NCBI GenBank assembly: GCA_021209875.1
Contig: JAGYVD010000009.1
Span: forward strand, 2,914,001 to 2,978,000
DNA length: 64,000 nucleotides
Reading direction: 5' to 3'
DNA from: Rosellinia necatrix
Taxonomy: Eukaryota; Ascomycota; Sordariomycetes; Xylariales; Xylariaceae
Under the pieces are notes generated by a model that worked only from the letters and a program-made list of their open reading frames with translations, was not told the DNA's origin and searched no databases. Position numbers and translations under genes: made by a program. This document shows, one piece after another, positions 46,853 through 58,587 of this stretch (position 1 is the first letter of the stretch; each line of letters begins with the position of its first letter).

Positions 46853-47102
46853 CTAATCGACGACTACGCAGTCGTCGCATTTAGGATGTTGGCATCTGGG
46901 GCAATAAGCCTCGTCTTCGCCCGTCATATATTCGAATTTAGTTTCCTTGTGGCAGGATGAACACATGTACGTCTCCTCAGTTTCGTGGATCTCAGTTTCA
47001 GGTATGATATTTTCGTGCTCTGAATCGGGCGTGGGGGTTCTTTCGGCCCTATCCCGGTGTTAGGCCCGCGTTTTCAGGTTTAGGCTAGTAGCTTCCTTAC
47101 AT
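46853..47102 (-). CDS. 65-residue zinc-ribbon-like microprotein, start codon split by an intron
   Basis: Not recognised as a named family. Reading the minus strand, AT (47102-47101) is followed by a 52-bp intron (47100-47049: donor GTAAGG, branch CTAAC, acceptor TAG) and then G-GCC-GAA..., so splicing creates the ATG. Exon 2 (47048-46853) encodes the rest: 65 residues in total, exactly 66 codons with stop. The N-terminal 27 residues are acidic and rich in Thr, Pro and Glu (AERTPTPDSEHEN...). The C-terminal part is CSSC, 16 residues, then YCPRCQHPKCDDC, ending VVVD. The six cysteines have spacing C-x2-C-x16-C-x2-C-x4-C-x2-C, as in zinc ribbons. Without splicing, a TAA precedes the frame and the only ATG (46966) leaves 37 residues. 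Adapter or nucleic-acid-binding roles are possible; no function is assigned. Confidence 0.5.
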
Positions 47103-50100
47103 TGTAAAGGATATCCGAAGAGTCTGAAAGGGGGTTGTTATATCAAGAGGATAATCTTTGTTATTGCTCAAAGCTTCTTTGAGTTAAGCAAGGTGTAGAA
47201 AATTCTAGCTGGGTCGTCAATGATCTGCTAAAGGTTCCCCTAAGCTCACTCGCTTCTTATATACTTAAATAATCTTAACAAGAGGATATTTCATCATCAT
47301 TCCATTATCAGCCTCCTAAAGGTCATCTGGAATACCGTCACCGAAATTCTGTAGTCATCAACTGTGTTGATCAGCTGGATCATCCCTCGTTAGTGCTTTC
47401 CCACCGCAGAGCCGCAATATTACCAGTAATATGCGCTGCTCGACGTAAAGCGCGCAGCTCTGTAACGACTCAACAAAGAGCCTGGAGGGGCAGGGGCAAA
47501 CTCTGGGCGCCCGGACCTAAAGGTAGCTTTTGAGTCCTCCAGAATCATCTTTACGGCCAATCCGATGATAGTATGCCGAAATGACGTACTACCACCTCAA
47601 AATTACCGCCTAGAAAGCCACCATGATAGAGGCTTTTTGGCACAGAGCAGTATCCGAAACCAAGCTGAACCGGAATACCCAGAAGAGTAGTTCAACACGA
47701 ACTCCCCGTAATGAGCCGCGATGAGCTAAGAGTGACGCTACTGTTGAATGACCGGATCGCCCAACCTATCCAATAGTCAATTAGACCTCCCATCACAAGT
47801 CTTCGTCTCCAAAGTATGTCATCTACCGTAAAGGACCTGTCTGTACCCGTTACACTTAATTCTCATTGTAACTGGCTGCTTGGGGCGTATTTCCTAGCGT
47901 ACCGAGCCGTCGGGTCTCAGATTAAACGTAAAAGGAAGGTCATCATAGGGAACCTAAGGACTATGCATATAGGGGGCAGGTTGATACCAATCACCCTCAA
48001 GTCAGATTCAAGACTGTAGACACAAATCAGGAGGATAGCATTACACCGCTTTAATGGACATAAGTTACTTCACACTTAGACTTTAGACAAGGTGAAATGG
48101 CGGGAATTGGAATTTGAAGGATCTTCCTAGCCTTACAGGAGATGCCGAATGCGATACGAGCCTCTATTTGTCTCAAACCGATACAGACATTGTTTAGTGT
48201 TAGAGACCACATCAATATGGGCTTCTGTTCAGTAATGGACGTCCCTGTATAGTTTGTAAAGTCATTAAAATATCCATTTAATCTAGAATGTCGCGTTTCC
48301 TTTGATAATGAACGAAGTTAAAACCAGAGCATTGGTTCGACTATAAAGCCTGTATCTCATGGCCACGGGTCAACATCTATTACCTATCCGGTAACCGGGC
48401 TTATAGCTGGTTAGGCGTATAACTAGCGTCGTTTTTTGTGCTAAAATTGTGGCAAGGTTTAGTTCCCAAACTGGTCACTATCCATTCCACCGGGAATTTC
48501 GATGCTACCATAATCGGCAACAACATATGTGTCTACCAGATCGGAAAAATAAGAAAATCAATTTCCGCCTAGATAGTACCATTTCTTGTCTCTCTAGGCA
48601 ACATGATTACGGCCCAGGCACCGGTAGGTTGACGGTCCCCATACGAAGATATCCGGCGATGTCATGGCAATATTTGACCCTGAAAGAGGTGGATCAAACT
48701 AGGATTGCCAACAAATCTCTCCCAAGTCGGAAGAGGCATTTTTTGGACGCGACACTTTGCAGAAATATACATTCGGGCTAACCGAAAGAAACTATGCACC
48801 TGTATTTGGAGAGCAAAGTCACAGGACAAGATTCCTCGCGCGTGGCATGGGTGTGGGGTTTCTAGAGAACTATTGTTCTGGGAGTGTCATCATTAGAAGC
48901 CACGAGAGAAATGATGACAGTTATTCATGCTTGGTAGCCTCATAATGAGGCTCTTTGCTCGAGCTCGGGAGGGTCTATATTGGAGGGTTGAAGTTATGTG
49001 GCCTAAAAAGAAATTTCCAAAGCCTGTGTATCTGTTCGCAATAGCCTCACTTTCTTGGCAACACCCTCGCAGATACATCGACATGGGTAAGTACGGGGCC
49101 AGTAAGGAGAACCCGCGGCAGCCTTGATTGCTCGACAAAACTATCAAAAAGTCACATCAACCTGTTAAGAGAGAGTGCAGAGGGAACGATATTTATTGTC
49201 CGGGATCCAAACTCCGTTTCTCGAACCTCAAGATCGGTTGAATAGTAGAGTGTTCATAATCAAGCTAGAGAAACCGAATACATAGAAAATATGCTAGACT
49301 GGCGATAGTCTCAATTTAGCGATGACATTATACCGTGTGCTGCTGCAGGCTGTGTTCGCTCTGCGTGTGGAAGCATAAGCAATCCCCGACCAAGGGTCAT
49401 GTGCCAATGATTCGTGCGTTCAGGACAAGGCTCTCTGGACACACCGAGTCCCACTATTGCCCCGAAAAACAAGCTACTATTATTAACATGGCGAAAATAG
49501 CGGCAACGGAGCGGTTTATGAGCGGAACGTGCGTGGACATGTCAGAGGGACGCGAGACGGACGCACCGAGTCGGTATGTGTGTGTAAGTGTGTTTTACAT
49601 CCCGGTGAGCTGACCCAAAGTAAGCAATTAATATATTTGCAACGAAAAGCTTTGGCACCCGGTTCTCGCATGCTCGCGTGTTTCGAAGCGGCCCGACACC
49701 AGGGATGGAGGTGAGATGACATAGAGCTCATGGTCACTCGGGCAAAGCCCAATAATATCAACGGCGATGAGGATAGGGGTTAGCTACACAAGCGGCTCGT
49801 GCTACCGCATATGGGGGGGCTACATGAGGCTCTGGCGTCAGAGATATCAGCGATCATTGGCCACGGGACGCGTGCGGACGGCCACTTTGGCACTTCACAA
49901 GACCAGGACGCGACCTCCCAATAGGAAAACGAAGCGCTCCGAGCCGCTAGTAGCAAGTCTGAGTAGAATAAATGACACGGCTCTTTGCGAAGCGTCTGAC
50001 CCGCATGGAGTTATCTCCATGGAGCTACTCAGGGATTTTCCTGTCGATCGGGGTCAAGAAAGCCCATCACTGGCTGAGTAGGCAAGCCTTTGTGCCTCTG

Positions 50101-50566
50101 ACCGGTCAGTTGCTGACGCGACTCCTGGTCGAGCGCTTATAGTTGTCTGCCAATGGGGTTGATAGACATACGAGCCTCTGCAACAGAATGCAATGTGCAA
50201 TGTAACCGCGCGAACAGACTGGCCGGATCGACTTGCGCTCGTTTTTTTTTTTTTCTTTTTTCTTTCTGGGCGCTGGGAGAAAGGGGCAGACGAGGGTGTC
50301 TGTTCTACAGTTTAGACATGTGTAGTTGAGGGAGCCGAGGCGTCAGCTGGTGAGGGCTGTGAGGCAACCCCCGAGCCCCACATGATGCTGTGGTTCCAAT
50401 AACGTCCAGGAGTGGGGCGCCTAAGGTACCCCTTTAGGAACGAGGGCTTCGTCTAACTTGGACGTTACATAATACCTAGATAAGTTTCTCACGTAGCCGG
50501 TGCTTCGGAGAATGAATATAGTTCCATCTGTACAGGCAGGCACCTACCTAACCTACCAGGGTACCT

Positions 50567-50616
<50 letters not shown>

Positions 50617-51115
50617 TTAGGGTACCTACCTAAGATACCTTACCTAGAATACCTAGAATACCTACCCACTACCTACCTACCTACACTTACCTGCTGCCTG
50701 CTTACATGCCTCTCAGCCTCTTTACCTTACTTTCATCTCCCTCTCTGCGGCGTGACCCAGCATTAAGTATCGGATTTCTAATGGCTACTGCTTTCGCCGG
50801 TTACCGCTTCCAACCCGCCGTGTCTTCGTGTGGATTTCGGCCTACCCCCCTTAGCGCCTCTTAATACCCTAACCCAGCCAATCTCGATGCCCCCCGCACT
50901 GGTCTCCAAGAACGGTCGACCTTTTCATCATGAACTCTTGCAAAGCTCGGCACCGCACTCCCGGTAGCTGGTCCTTTGCGCGTCTCAATCCCGCCCGCAG
51001 TCCGTCACTCGCGTCTATCCATCCCGGTGTAGTTGGACCTCGTTCGCTGTGTTTGTTCGTCGAATGATCGTCATTGCGCCATCCCCAATCAGAGGCGGTC
51101 CGTTCGACACTCACC
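47103..51115. other. Gene-poor region upstream of DNA polymerase eta
   Basis: Open frames (longest about 110 codons) have no motifs. It contains a T-rich tract at about 50241-50262, a (CTA)n microsatellite at about 50581-50617 and TACCTA-rich DNA at 50530-50690. An inverted repeat CTCAAAG/CTTTGAG lies near 47167-47183, in the putative leader of the zinc-ribbon gene. Confidence 0.5.
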
Positions 51116-53324
51116 ATGTCCTCCCCATCTCCTGGCTTCGAGGCGTCCTCCCCGGTCCACGGCACTGGACGACGTAAATCGCGGTTTAGCTACCGCCAGC
51201 TAGGCCTGCTGGCCTCGTCCTCGCCGTCCTCGCCGCTGCGCGTCATCGCTCACGTTGATCTGGATGCCTTCTATGCCCAATGTGGTACGTACGCATCTTG
51301 TACGTCCTCGCCTGAAACCGCTACTCTTCATCTTTGTTGAACGGGTCCGCACCTGGGTGGGCTCCTGAAAGCTGTTCTTGTGTATATAAACTAACGTGTG
51401 TTTCATCCAACGCAGAGATGGTGCGCCTAGGTATTGACGAGGATCAGCCTTTAGCTGTGCAGCAATGGTATTAACCGAGCCCGTCGTTTTATATCCATTT
51501 CTTTACATCCTTCCTTCCAACTCCACATTCCATATGCACCCCATCACTTGACGCAAGCCGTGGAGTTTTGTATCGTTTTAGTAATCTAATTCTGACAGGC
51601 AAGGGCTGATAGCTATTAACTACCCGGCACGTGAGTTCGGTATTGGTCGCCATTGTACTGTGACGGAAGCCAAAAAGCTTTGTCCAAATCTTATCGCTCA
51701 GCACGTTGCTACGTGGAAGGAAGGGGAAGAGAAATGGGCATATCATAGCAATGCAGCCTCGAATATTGGAACTCACAAGGTCTCGCTAGACCCGTATCGA
51801 CTCCAGTCGAGGAAGATTCTGGCCCTCATCAAGAAATGCCTGCCAGCCAGCGTGCAGAGGGTTGAGAAGGCGAGCATAGACGAGGTTTTCATTGACTTGT
51901 CTGCTCAGGTTCACTCAATACTAGTTCAGAGATTCCCAGAACTGACTAGCCCGCCCCCTTACGACGACGCGGCAGAGAAGCTGCCTCTCCCTCCAATCAC
52001 CGCCCTGGACTGGCAGGCCGACATGTTAGTGGACCTCGAGGACGTCGAGGCCGAGACCGATGATCCTGACTGGGATGACGTGGCTCTTTTGATCGGGTCT
52101 GAAATAATTCGAGACATTCGGGCTGAAATCCGTCGGACGTTGCACTATACTTGCTCCGCTGGGGTGGCAAGTAATAAAATGCTCAGTAAGTTGGGCTCTG
52201 GCCACAAGAAACCCAACCAGCAGACGGTCATACGCCATAGGGCCATCCGGCGATTTCTGTCCGATATGAAGCTCACTAAGATCCGGAACCTGGGGGGGAA
52301 GCTTGGTGAACAGGTTAGGTCGACGTTTGGCACGGAGTCGATTGAGGAAATGCTCCATATTCCAGTGGAGGAGCTGAAGCTCAAGCTCGGTGATGATACT
52401 GGTCTGTGGCTTTACGACACGATTCGGGGGACAGACACAAGTGAAGTGACTTCACGCACACAAATCAAATCTATGCTATCTGCTAAGTCGTTCCAGCCCA
52501 GTATCAGTAGCATGGAGCAAGCCGTCAAGTGGCTCCGGATTTTCTCCGCCGATCTATTCTCCCGTCTCGTCGAGGAGGGCGTCCTTGAGCACAGACGTAG
52601 ACCTAAAACAATTCACCTGCATCACCGATTTGCTGGGCAAACTCGCTCAAGGTCAAGCGGCATCCCGCAGGGCAAACCCCTCGGGGAAGCTGTTCTATTT
52701 GACCTCGCTAAACATATGATGATGCAGATAATTAGCGAGGGCAGGGTTTGGCCCTGCGTAAACCTGAGCCTAAGTGTTGGAGGCTTCGAGGACGGCATTA
52801 CGGGGAACATGGGAATCGGTACTTTTCTTCTCAAAGGTGAAGAGGCGCGAGCATCGAGGGGGTTATCGCGCGATTCCCCACTTGATCTACCGTTGCATGA
52901 ACCACAAGAGAAGAGGAGGCGACTCGAAAGCCCCGGAATCCAACGTTTCTTTCCTAAGAAGGTAGTCTCGACGAGAGACGATAGGGAGGACCCAATAGAT
53001 GCTGTTGACTTGGATCATGCATATGGGGACGTGGAACGTCGGGTAAGTGACTCGCGCAGCCGTCAGGTGTCCATAACGGATTACATGTGCTCGCGCTGCA
53101 ATGCAAGCCTCGAAAGCGCCGAAGCATTGCAGAGCCATAGTGACTGGCACATGGCCAAGGATCTCCAGGACGAGGAACGTGGCAAGTCGACATTCGCTAG
53201 CAGTAAAGCTGCCGTCCCACGCGGTCAGAAGAATGCAGCTCTTACACCTCGTAAGAAATCCTCTGGTGTTGACGGCAGCGGTAAGAAGTTAGAGCAGGGG
53301 CAGAGTAGATTGAGGTTTGGATAG
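51116..53324 (+). CDS. rad30: DNA polymerase eta (Y-family translesion polymerase, Rad30)
   Basis: Three exons, 51116-51284, 51416-51467 and 51599-53324, give 648 residues. Both introns are 131 bp (phases 1 and 2). The catalytic core starts with AHVDLDAFYAQCE (first metal ligand) and the finger YPAREFGIGR, then VEKASIDEVFIDLS with the two acidic metal ligands, CSAGVASNKMLSKLGSG and the thumb. The little-finger region follows (MEQAVKWLRIF, KTIHLHHRF). A C2H2 ubiquitin-binding zinc finger (UBZ) lies near the C end: CSRC, then HSDWH at about residues 565-587. The very end, QSRLRF, resembles a PCNA-interacting peptide (QxxLxxF). A long acidic insert near residues 200-240 is common in Rad30. The enzyme copies past UV dimers, recruited by ubiquitinated PCNA in the nucleus. 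The start is the ATG at 51116 (MSSPSPGFE). Highly confident in identity. Confidence 0.93.
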
Positions 53325-56300
53325 CAGGGTGGCGCCCAAGCGTGGTTCGTCCAAATGCAGAACCATTTGCTCAGCAGATGGGTTTGCACACGCTCCCTTG
53401 ACCCGCCCCGCAGTGGCTCTCCGTTAGGTAGAGGCACGAGAGCCTCCTAGTCGGGTGAAAGAGCGAGGCCAATATGAAGGAGAAGGCTGCGACACGACAG
53501 TGTCTGCTTCTTTCACGCAAGCTCCTGCTTAGTGTTGTATAAGGTCAAGCCCGTGCTTGAATGCGACCTACCGAAGCCTAACATCGGTCTAGAGCCGGCT
53601 TCGGTGATGGTACAAGCATAACAGCCTGTTTAAGTGTGGACTGGAAAGCTCTATCGAAGAGCGTTGGCAGGGTCGGTATGCAGATTGGGTTGCGCAATCA
53701 TCTGCTATGCGTCTGGTCCGCGATTCCGGCGCCGAAAGATCGTCTTCGATGGATGCTCTTCGCCCGCTAATGGCGAAGATCGTACGCACATCGTACCAAA
53801 ACATACCTGATTTCTCAAAGAACAAAGATTGGGTTGTTCTCCTGCGCTCCCACTCGTATCATAGCTAGATACTTCACAGGCACCCTACATTTTACACCCT
53901 ACGGGTTGACGGGGTTCTATAGTAAGCCATAAACCGGCATATTATCTACCATGCGGTCGCCCCTACCACTACGGGTGCAGCCGAGGCCGGCGGCTGGAGG
54001 TCCGCTTTGTCCCTCTTTGACCCGCTCACGTAGTCTCATCGCAGTCATGAGAGGCACTGTATAGCGGCACGTAGGGTAGAAATTCGCTCCGGCTTCGTTT
54101 AAGCGTAAGCACAAATATACCTCTCTCCTGGTTAGGATGGCGTATGCGTTCTCATCAGGTTTCCAAAAGTAATGGCCGGGCTAATGGTTGATTGGCCCTG
54201 CTCCATCTTGGGCACCTAAAAGTGGAATGCAGCTAGACTGGATGTGAGAACAGTTGGGCCCTGGCGCATTGATACCCAACCCAACCTGCCCTCCGTCAGT
54301 CTACCGATATCTCAAAGCAGGCAATCCATGGCTTCCTGTTCACAGTAATTTGGATGTCCCCTCGGCTTTATGTCGCCCATAGCGCCATCGAACTATGGAC
54401 GTCTCCTACACAAATCCCCCCCTCCCCCCCCTCTCCCCTCTCTCTCCCTCTCTCTCTCTAAAGCCAAGGCAGCGCATTAGTCCCCAAGCGCTAGAATGAC
54501 CAAAGCACCGTCGTATGCTGGGTTGTTGCTGCTCTCCTATAGCCTAGATATAGATGTTTCTGCCCTGCTTATATGATGAACCCGGGAGGTCGGATTGCTG
54601 ATATCACATCCAGCTTTTCTGGCCTACAAGGATGGAAATGTCGCAAACGTCGGGACGTGGTCTGTTGTTTGAAAAATGGCAATTTGTGATCACATTCCCT
54701 ATTCGTTCGCCTTTTGTATTGCCCATGCGGGTTGCCCTGCGAGTCGCGTTCAAGGAAGCACGTCGAGTGACATGTTAGGGCCCTCGGGTGATGGTTCCAG
54801 CCTGTCTCTTCATTCAGTCACCGGCTACTTGAGCGGCGAATCGCAGCCAGGCGGAGCGGAGAACATGCCAGTGAAGCGATGTCGCTTGCAATGTCCCCTT
54901 CCAGCGGGCCGAGGGTTCCCAGACAATCAATCGGGAGATCTTGTGAATACGAGACGCCATAAGGGGATCGGATGGGTGTGGCCAGGTTTGCGGTATAAGA
55001 AGCCCATTGCTTCTTCCTTCGTCCTGTTGTCGCGTTCTCGTGGTTGCATTATTGCTCTGCTCTGCTCCCTCTTAGGACTAAGCCGCCTATCGCCAGCCAA
55101 GACAGCAACCAAACTAATCCGAGCTATAAACCGTCGCAGCGCGAGGTGCTGGGCCGGGCCATAAAGTGTGGCGCTCTCGGTTCCCATTTCCTTCACCGAC
55201 AAGGGCGCCCTGCCTCACATAAGACGGTCGACGTTCTCAGCCAGATATATATGACTAGGTACTTCCATCGGCCTCTTCTTCAAGAGAAAGAGCCCAGGTC
55301 ATCTCGCTGGGCTGTATATATTGCTCCTCCAGCAGAAACCGGCCATGCTCGTAGGAAACGGCTGTGTGATCAATCCCCAAGCAGAAAAAAAAAAGACTTA
55401 GCACTGGGAGACAACGTCGGACGCACGAACAAGGCAAACGAGGCAACCAGACACAGGACGCGAGCCAGCAGCCCACGGCATTTGCCCAGCCACAGTCCTC
55501 GTTCCACCCTAACTAGCCACAATCTGTGCACTAGACTACACCGCCTACGAGACACATTAGTTATCCCAAAACCACAGTTCAAGTTTTCTTGTTTCGACCT
55601 TTGTTTCGGTCATTCGCACTGTTCATATACTGTACCGAGGTACTTCTACAGTGTTTTCCACCGCGGACGGATGGCTTGACAGTGCGCGGTGTACCCATCC
55701 CCCAACCCACATATCTATCTTGGTCCCTGAACGGCGAGCCGTAGGCATTCTTAGCACTCGCTCACTGGCTAGCCTACCCAAAACAACCCAAAGCCCAAAG
55801 ACTAGATCTCACGACGACGCCACGGACCTGAGGCCCATTGTGCAGTTATCTCCGTTTCTGGCAGTACCTAGGTGTTTTATGCTTTGCACTTTTTCACGCC
55901 TCCGTCACTGTCCAGGCTTTTTATTATCATTAGTTACTGTTAGTTATTACTATTTATCAGTATTATTATCCCTCCTTGCGCTACCACAGCTGGCTGGGCC
56001 ATCATCATCCGGGAGCCTCTTTCCATTGGCCATTGTCCTCGATTTGCCCTCGCGTCGGAGGGGAGGCCACTAGCCAGTCATATGGTCCCACGCACATGCC
56101 CGATACACTGACCCTGCCCCCACCATCTTGGCGCACACATCCATCTCGTCATTGGATTCAGGTTCCTGTTCAGGTCAAGAAGAAGAAGGGCAATCCTTTG
56201 AATCTCACCTGATTGAAGATCCGCTTGGGATGCTCCCTTGCGCTCGCCGTGTGAGGAAACCGACACAGAGCGACGCAGAAGCAGTTATCGCACGCGCACT

Positions 56301-57257
56301 ATCATCACCACCACCATCCATCAACCACATCCACTATCATCCACCACATCCACTATCACCACCAGTATCATCACCACCACCACCATCACCACCATCCCGC
56401 TGCTACAGCCGTCCATCGCTGTGGCCCTCGCAACCTCTTATACACCAACAGCATTGTGCCAGTACCATCCATTAGGACAGTCCCACAGCACGACCCTGTC
56501 TAGTGGTGCCTGTCGGGTCGTGCGAGGATCACCTTCCAGTTCTTGCCACTCGTTCGCCTCCAACGAACGGTAGGGCCCTCGGGAACTTGGAGCTGTCGGC
56601 GCGAGAATCCCTGTGGTGGCGTCGTTGCATCCTGTCTTTTGTTTTCCTAGATCAGCCGTTGGACGCCGACAGTACAGTACCTACCAACAGTGCCTCACCG
56701 TCTACAAGGCACCGTCCACAGGTGCATGCTCCCCTACCGGCCTGCCTAAGTACCTCGTAGTATCTGCCGGCCTGTCTGCCTCCCCCCATAATAGCAGCTC
56801 GGACAGTGCACCAGGACTGTGTACGGCCAGCCATTGGGTACCTTGGAACTTGGCCTGACCCAGGTACATATTTATTCTTTGCCTGCCTATTTGCCAGTTG
56901 CCCGCTGCCCGCATTGCACTCGTCCTGCTGTGGACCCCACCTTCGCCGACCCACACTGCCAAACCGCCCACCGCCATCGCCAGCCCAGGCGCTGCTGCGA
57001 CCTATCTTTTCGCAACACCACCACCGCTACCAATCATCCGGCTAGCAAGCCCGTCCCAGCCCAACCCCCAAACCCTTTTCTCCCTCCACCACCCACTCTC
57101 TCCCACACGCTCCTGGATCTCTCTTCCTTTCTTCTCTTCATCCCATCCCCCACCTTGCTGTACCGCCTGTCGACTCGGATTCCTTCCTCCTTTTTCTTTA
57201 TTCCTTAATACCGACCGGTCGACGTCGGACAGCCTGTGTTCTCCCAACGACGACGAG
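53325..57257. other. Long intergenic region and probable 5' leader of the RfeG-like gene
   Basis: No gene recognised. A CT-rich tract lies at about 54417-54461. From about 55.5 kb the plus strand becomes pyrimidine-rich with many short ORFs, as expected of a long 5' leader of the gene at 57258. An imperfect repeat of CCACCACATCCACTATCATC-type units runs at about 56315-56398. Confidence 0.5.
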
Positions 57258-58587
57258 ATGGCCCGCCGACCCCCCGCTTCTGGCACCACCCTGCCTCAGC
57301 AGACCCGCCAAAATGAATATTTCGTTCCCCGAGACGGCATAGACCGTGAAGTTATCACGGCCGACATCTGCCGTTACCTCGGGAATGATGCGCTAGTAAG
57401 GCCGGGCAACTACGAGGCATGTCATGCCACCGTCCCCCAACATCGATTTCCTGCGACCTGCTGTTCTGACCTCGTCGCTTCGCAGAACCCCGAGAATGGC
57501 CAGATCATTCAGGGTTACTTCATCAACGCATACCGCAATCTAACATCAGTGAGTCGCGCTCTCGTAGCGGTATCACCAGCAGTGTTGTGCTGACTCTAGG
57601 ACGCCCCGCAGGCAATGATCCAAGACTTGAAGGCGGATTCCGCACGATGGGATCAAGAGAGGCGGCAACAGTCGGCAAATCGGAGTAATGCCGGCGGAGG
57701 AGGTACTATTGCCTCGAACGGCGTATTTATCAGATCCTCTAACACACCTCCAGTCCAGTATCGCAACTCGGATATACACCAGTTGCGACAGCATTATGGC
57801 CCAACGGATTCTTCCTATCCTGGAACTGCTGGTGGTGATCCCTTTGACAATGCACCTAGATACCCAGGGACTGGCACTTCTGGCTATACTGGCGCCGCAA
57901 GCTCATATCCCCAACAATATGCAGCATCGCAAGGTGGGTATACTCAATCAGGCTACACTGCCAACACATCTCAGTTTGCACCGTCCCCAGGAAATGTCCC
58001 TCCCTATGGATCAGGACACTCGGTTACTACCGCCGGATTTGGCCAAACCTCCTCAAACCCCCCGTACAATATAGTGGACCATAATCTTCGAGCTGGCACC
58101 CAGACACAGGCGGACCCGTATGGCAATGATCCCTATGGAGCCTCAAGAGATCCCAGAGGTGACCCCAGAGACCAGAGAGTGCCCGTGACTACTACTATGG
58201 CGCCCGCGAGAGCTACTTATACAACAACAGGGCCCCCGTCTACCCAGGCATTTGCCCCTCAAGGGCAAAGCTCCAACTATTATCCACAAGGTACGACGTC
58301 AGCTAGTGCACCTTACCCCCCAGCAGTACAGCCAGGGGACCCTTTTTACGGACGTGGTGCGTACAGAGGCTTCTAATCTGACAGCTCGTTCTGATTGTTT
58401 AGCGTCTCCAGCAGGCACGGCCTCCTATAGTGCCGCTTCAGATCAACAGTATGAGAGCACCCCCGCCCATAAACGTACAGGATCATCACAAAATACTCAA
58501 CTGCCAACTAGTGGTCCATCGCGGCGCGAACGGGAAAGTGTCGAGCGCCACACTGACCAGAGGCATGGCCACCGAAACCGCCGGTAA
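57258..58587 (+). CDS. RfeG-like putative transcription factor
   Basis: Four exons, 57258-57416, 57486-57548, 57612-58356 and 58403-58587, give 383 residues. The conserved N part (RQNEYFVPRDGIDREVI, ADICRYLGNDALVRPG, then GYFINAYRNLTSAMIQDLK, DSARWDQERR) is strongly reminiscent of fungal proteins named RfeG, described as transcription factors. The remainder is low complexity, rich in Tyr/Pro/Gly/Ser/Gln, with DPYGNDPYGASRDPRGDPRD, ending in a charged RRERESVERH tail. Intron 1 (57417-57485, 69 bp) begins with GC rather than GT and has no stop in frame, so retention would add 23 residues. Intron 2 is 63 bp and intron 3 only 46 bp. Splicing intron 3 is supported by the continuous SPAGTASYSAASDQQYE exon. 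Nuclear function is inferred from the family name only. Confidence 0.7.
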
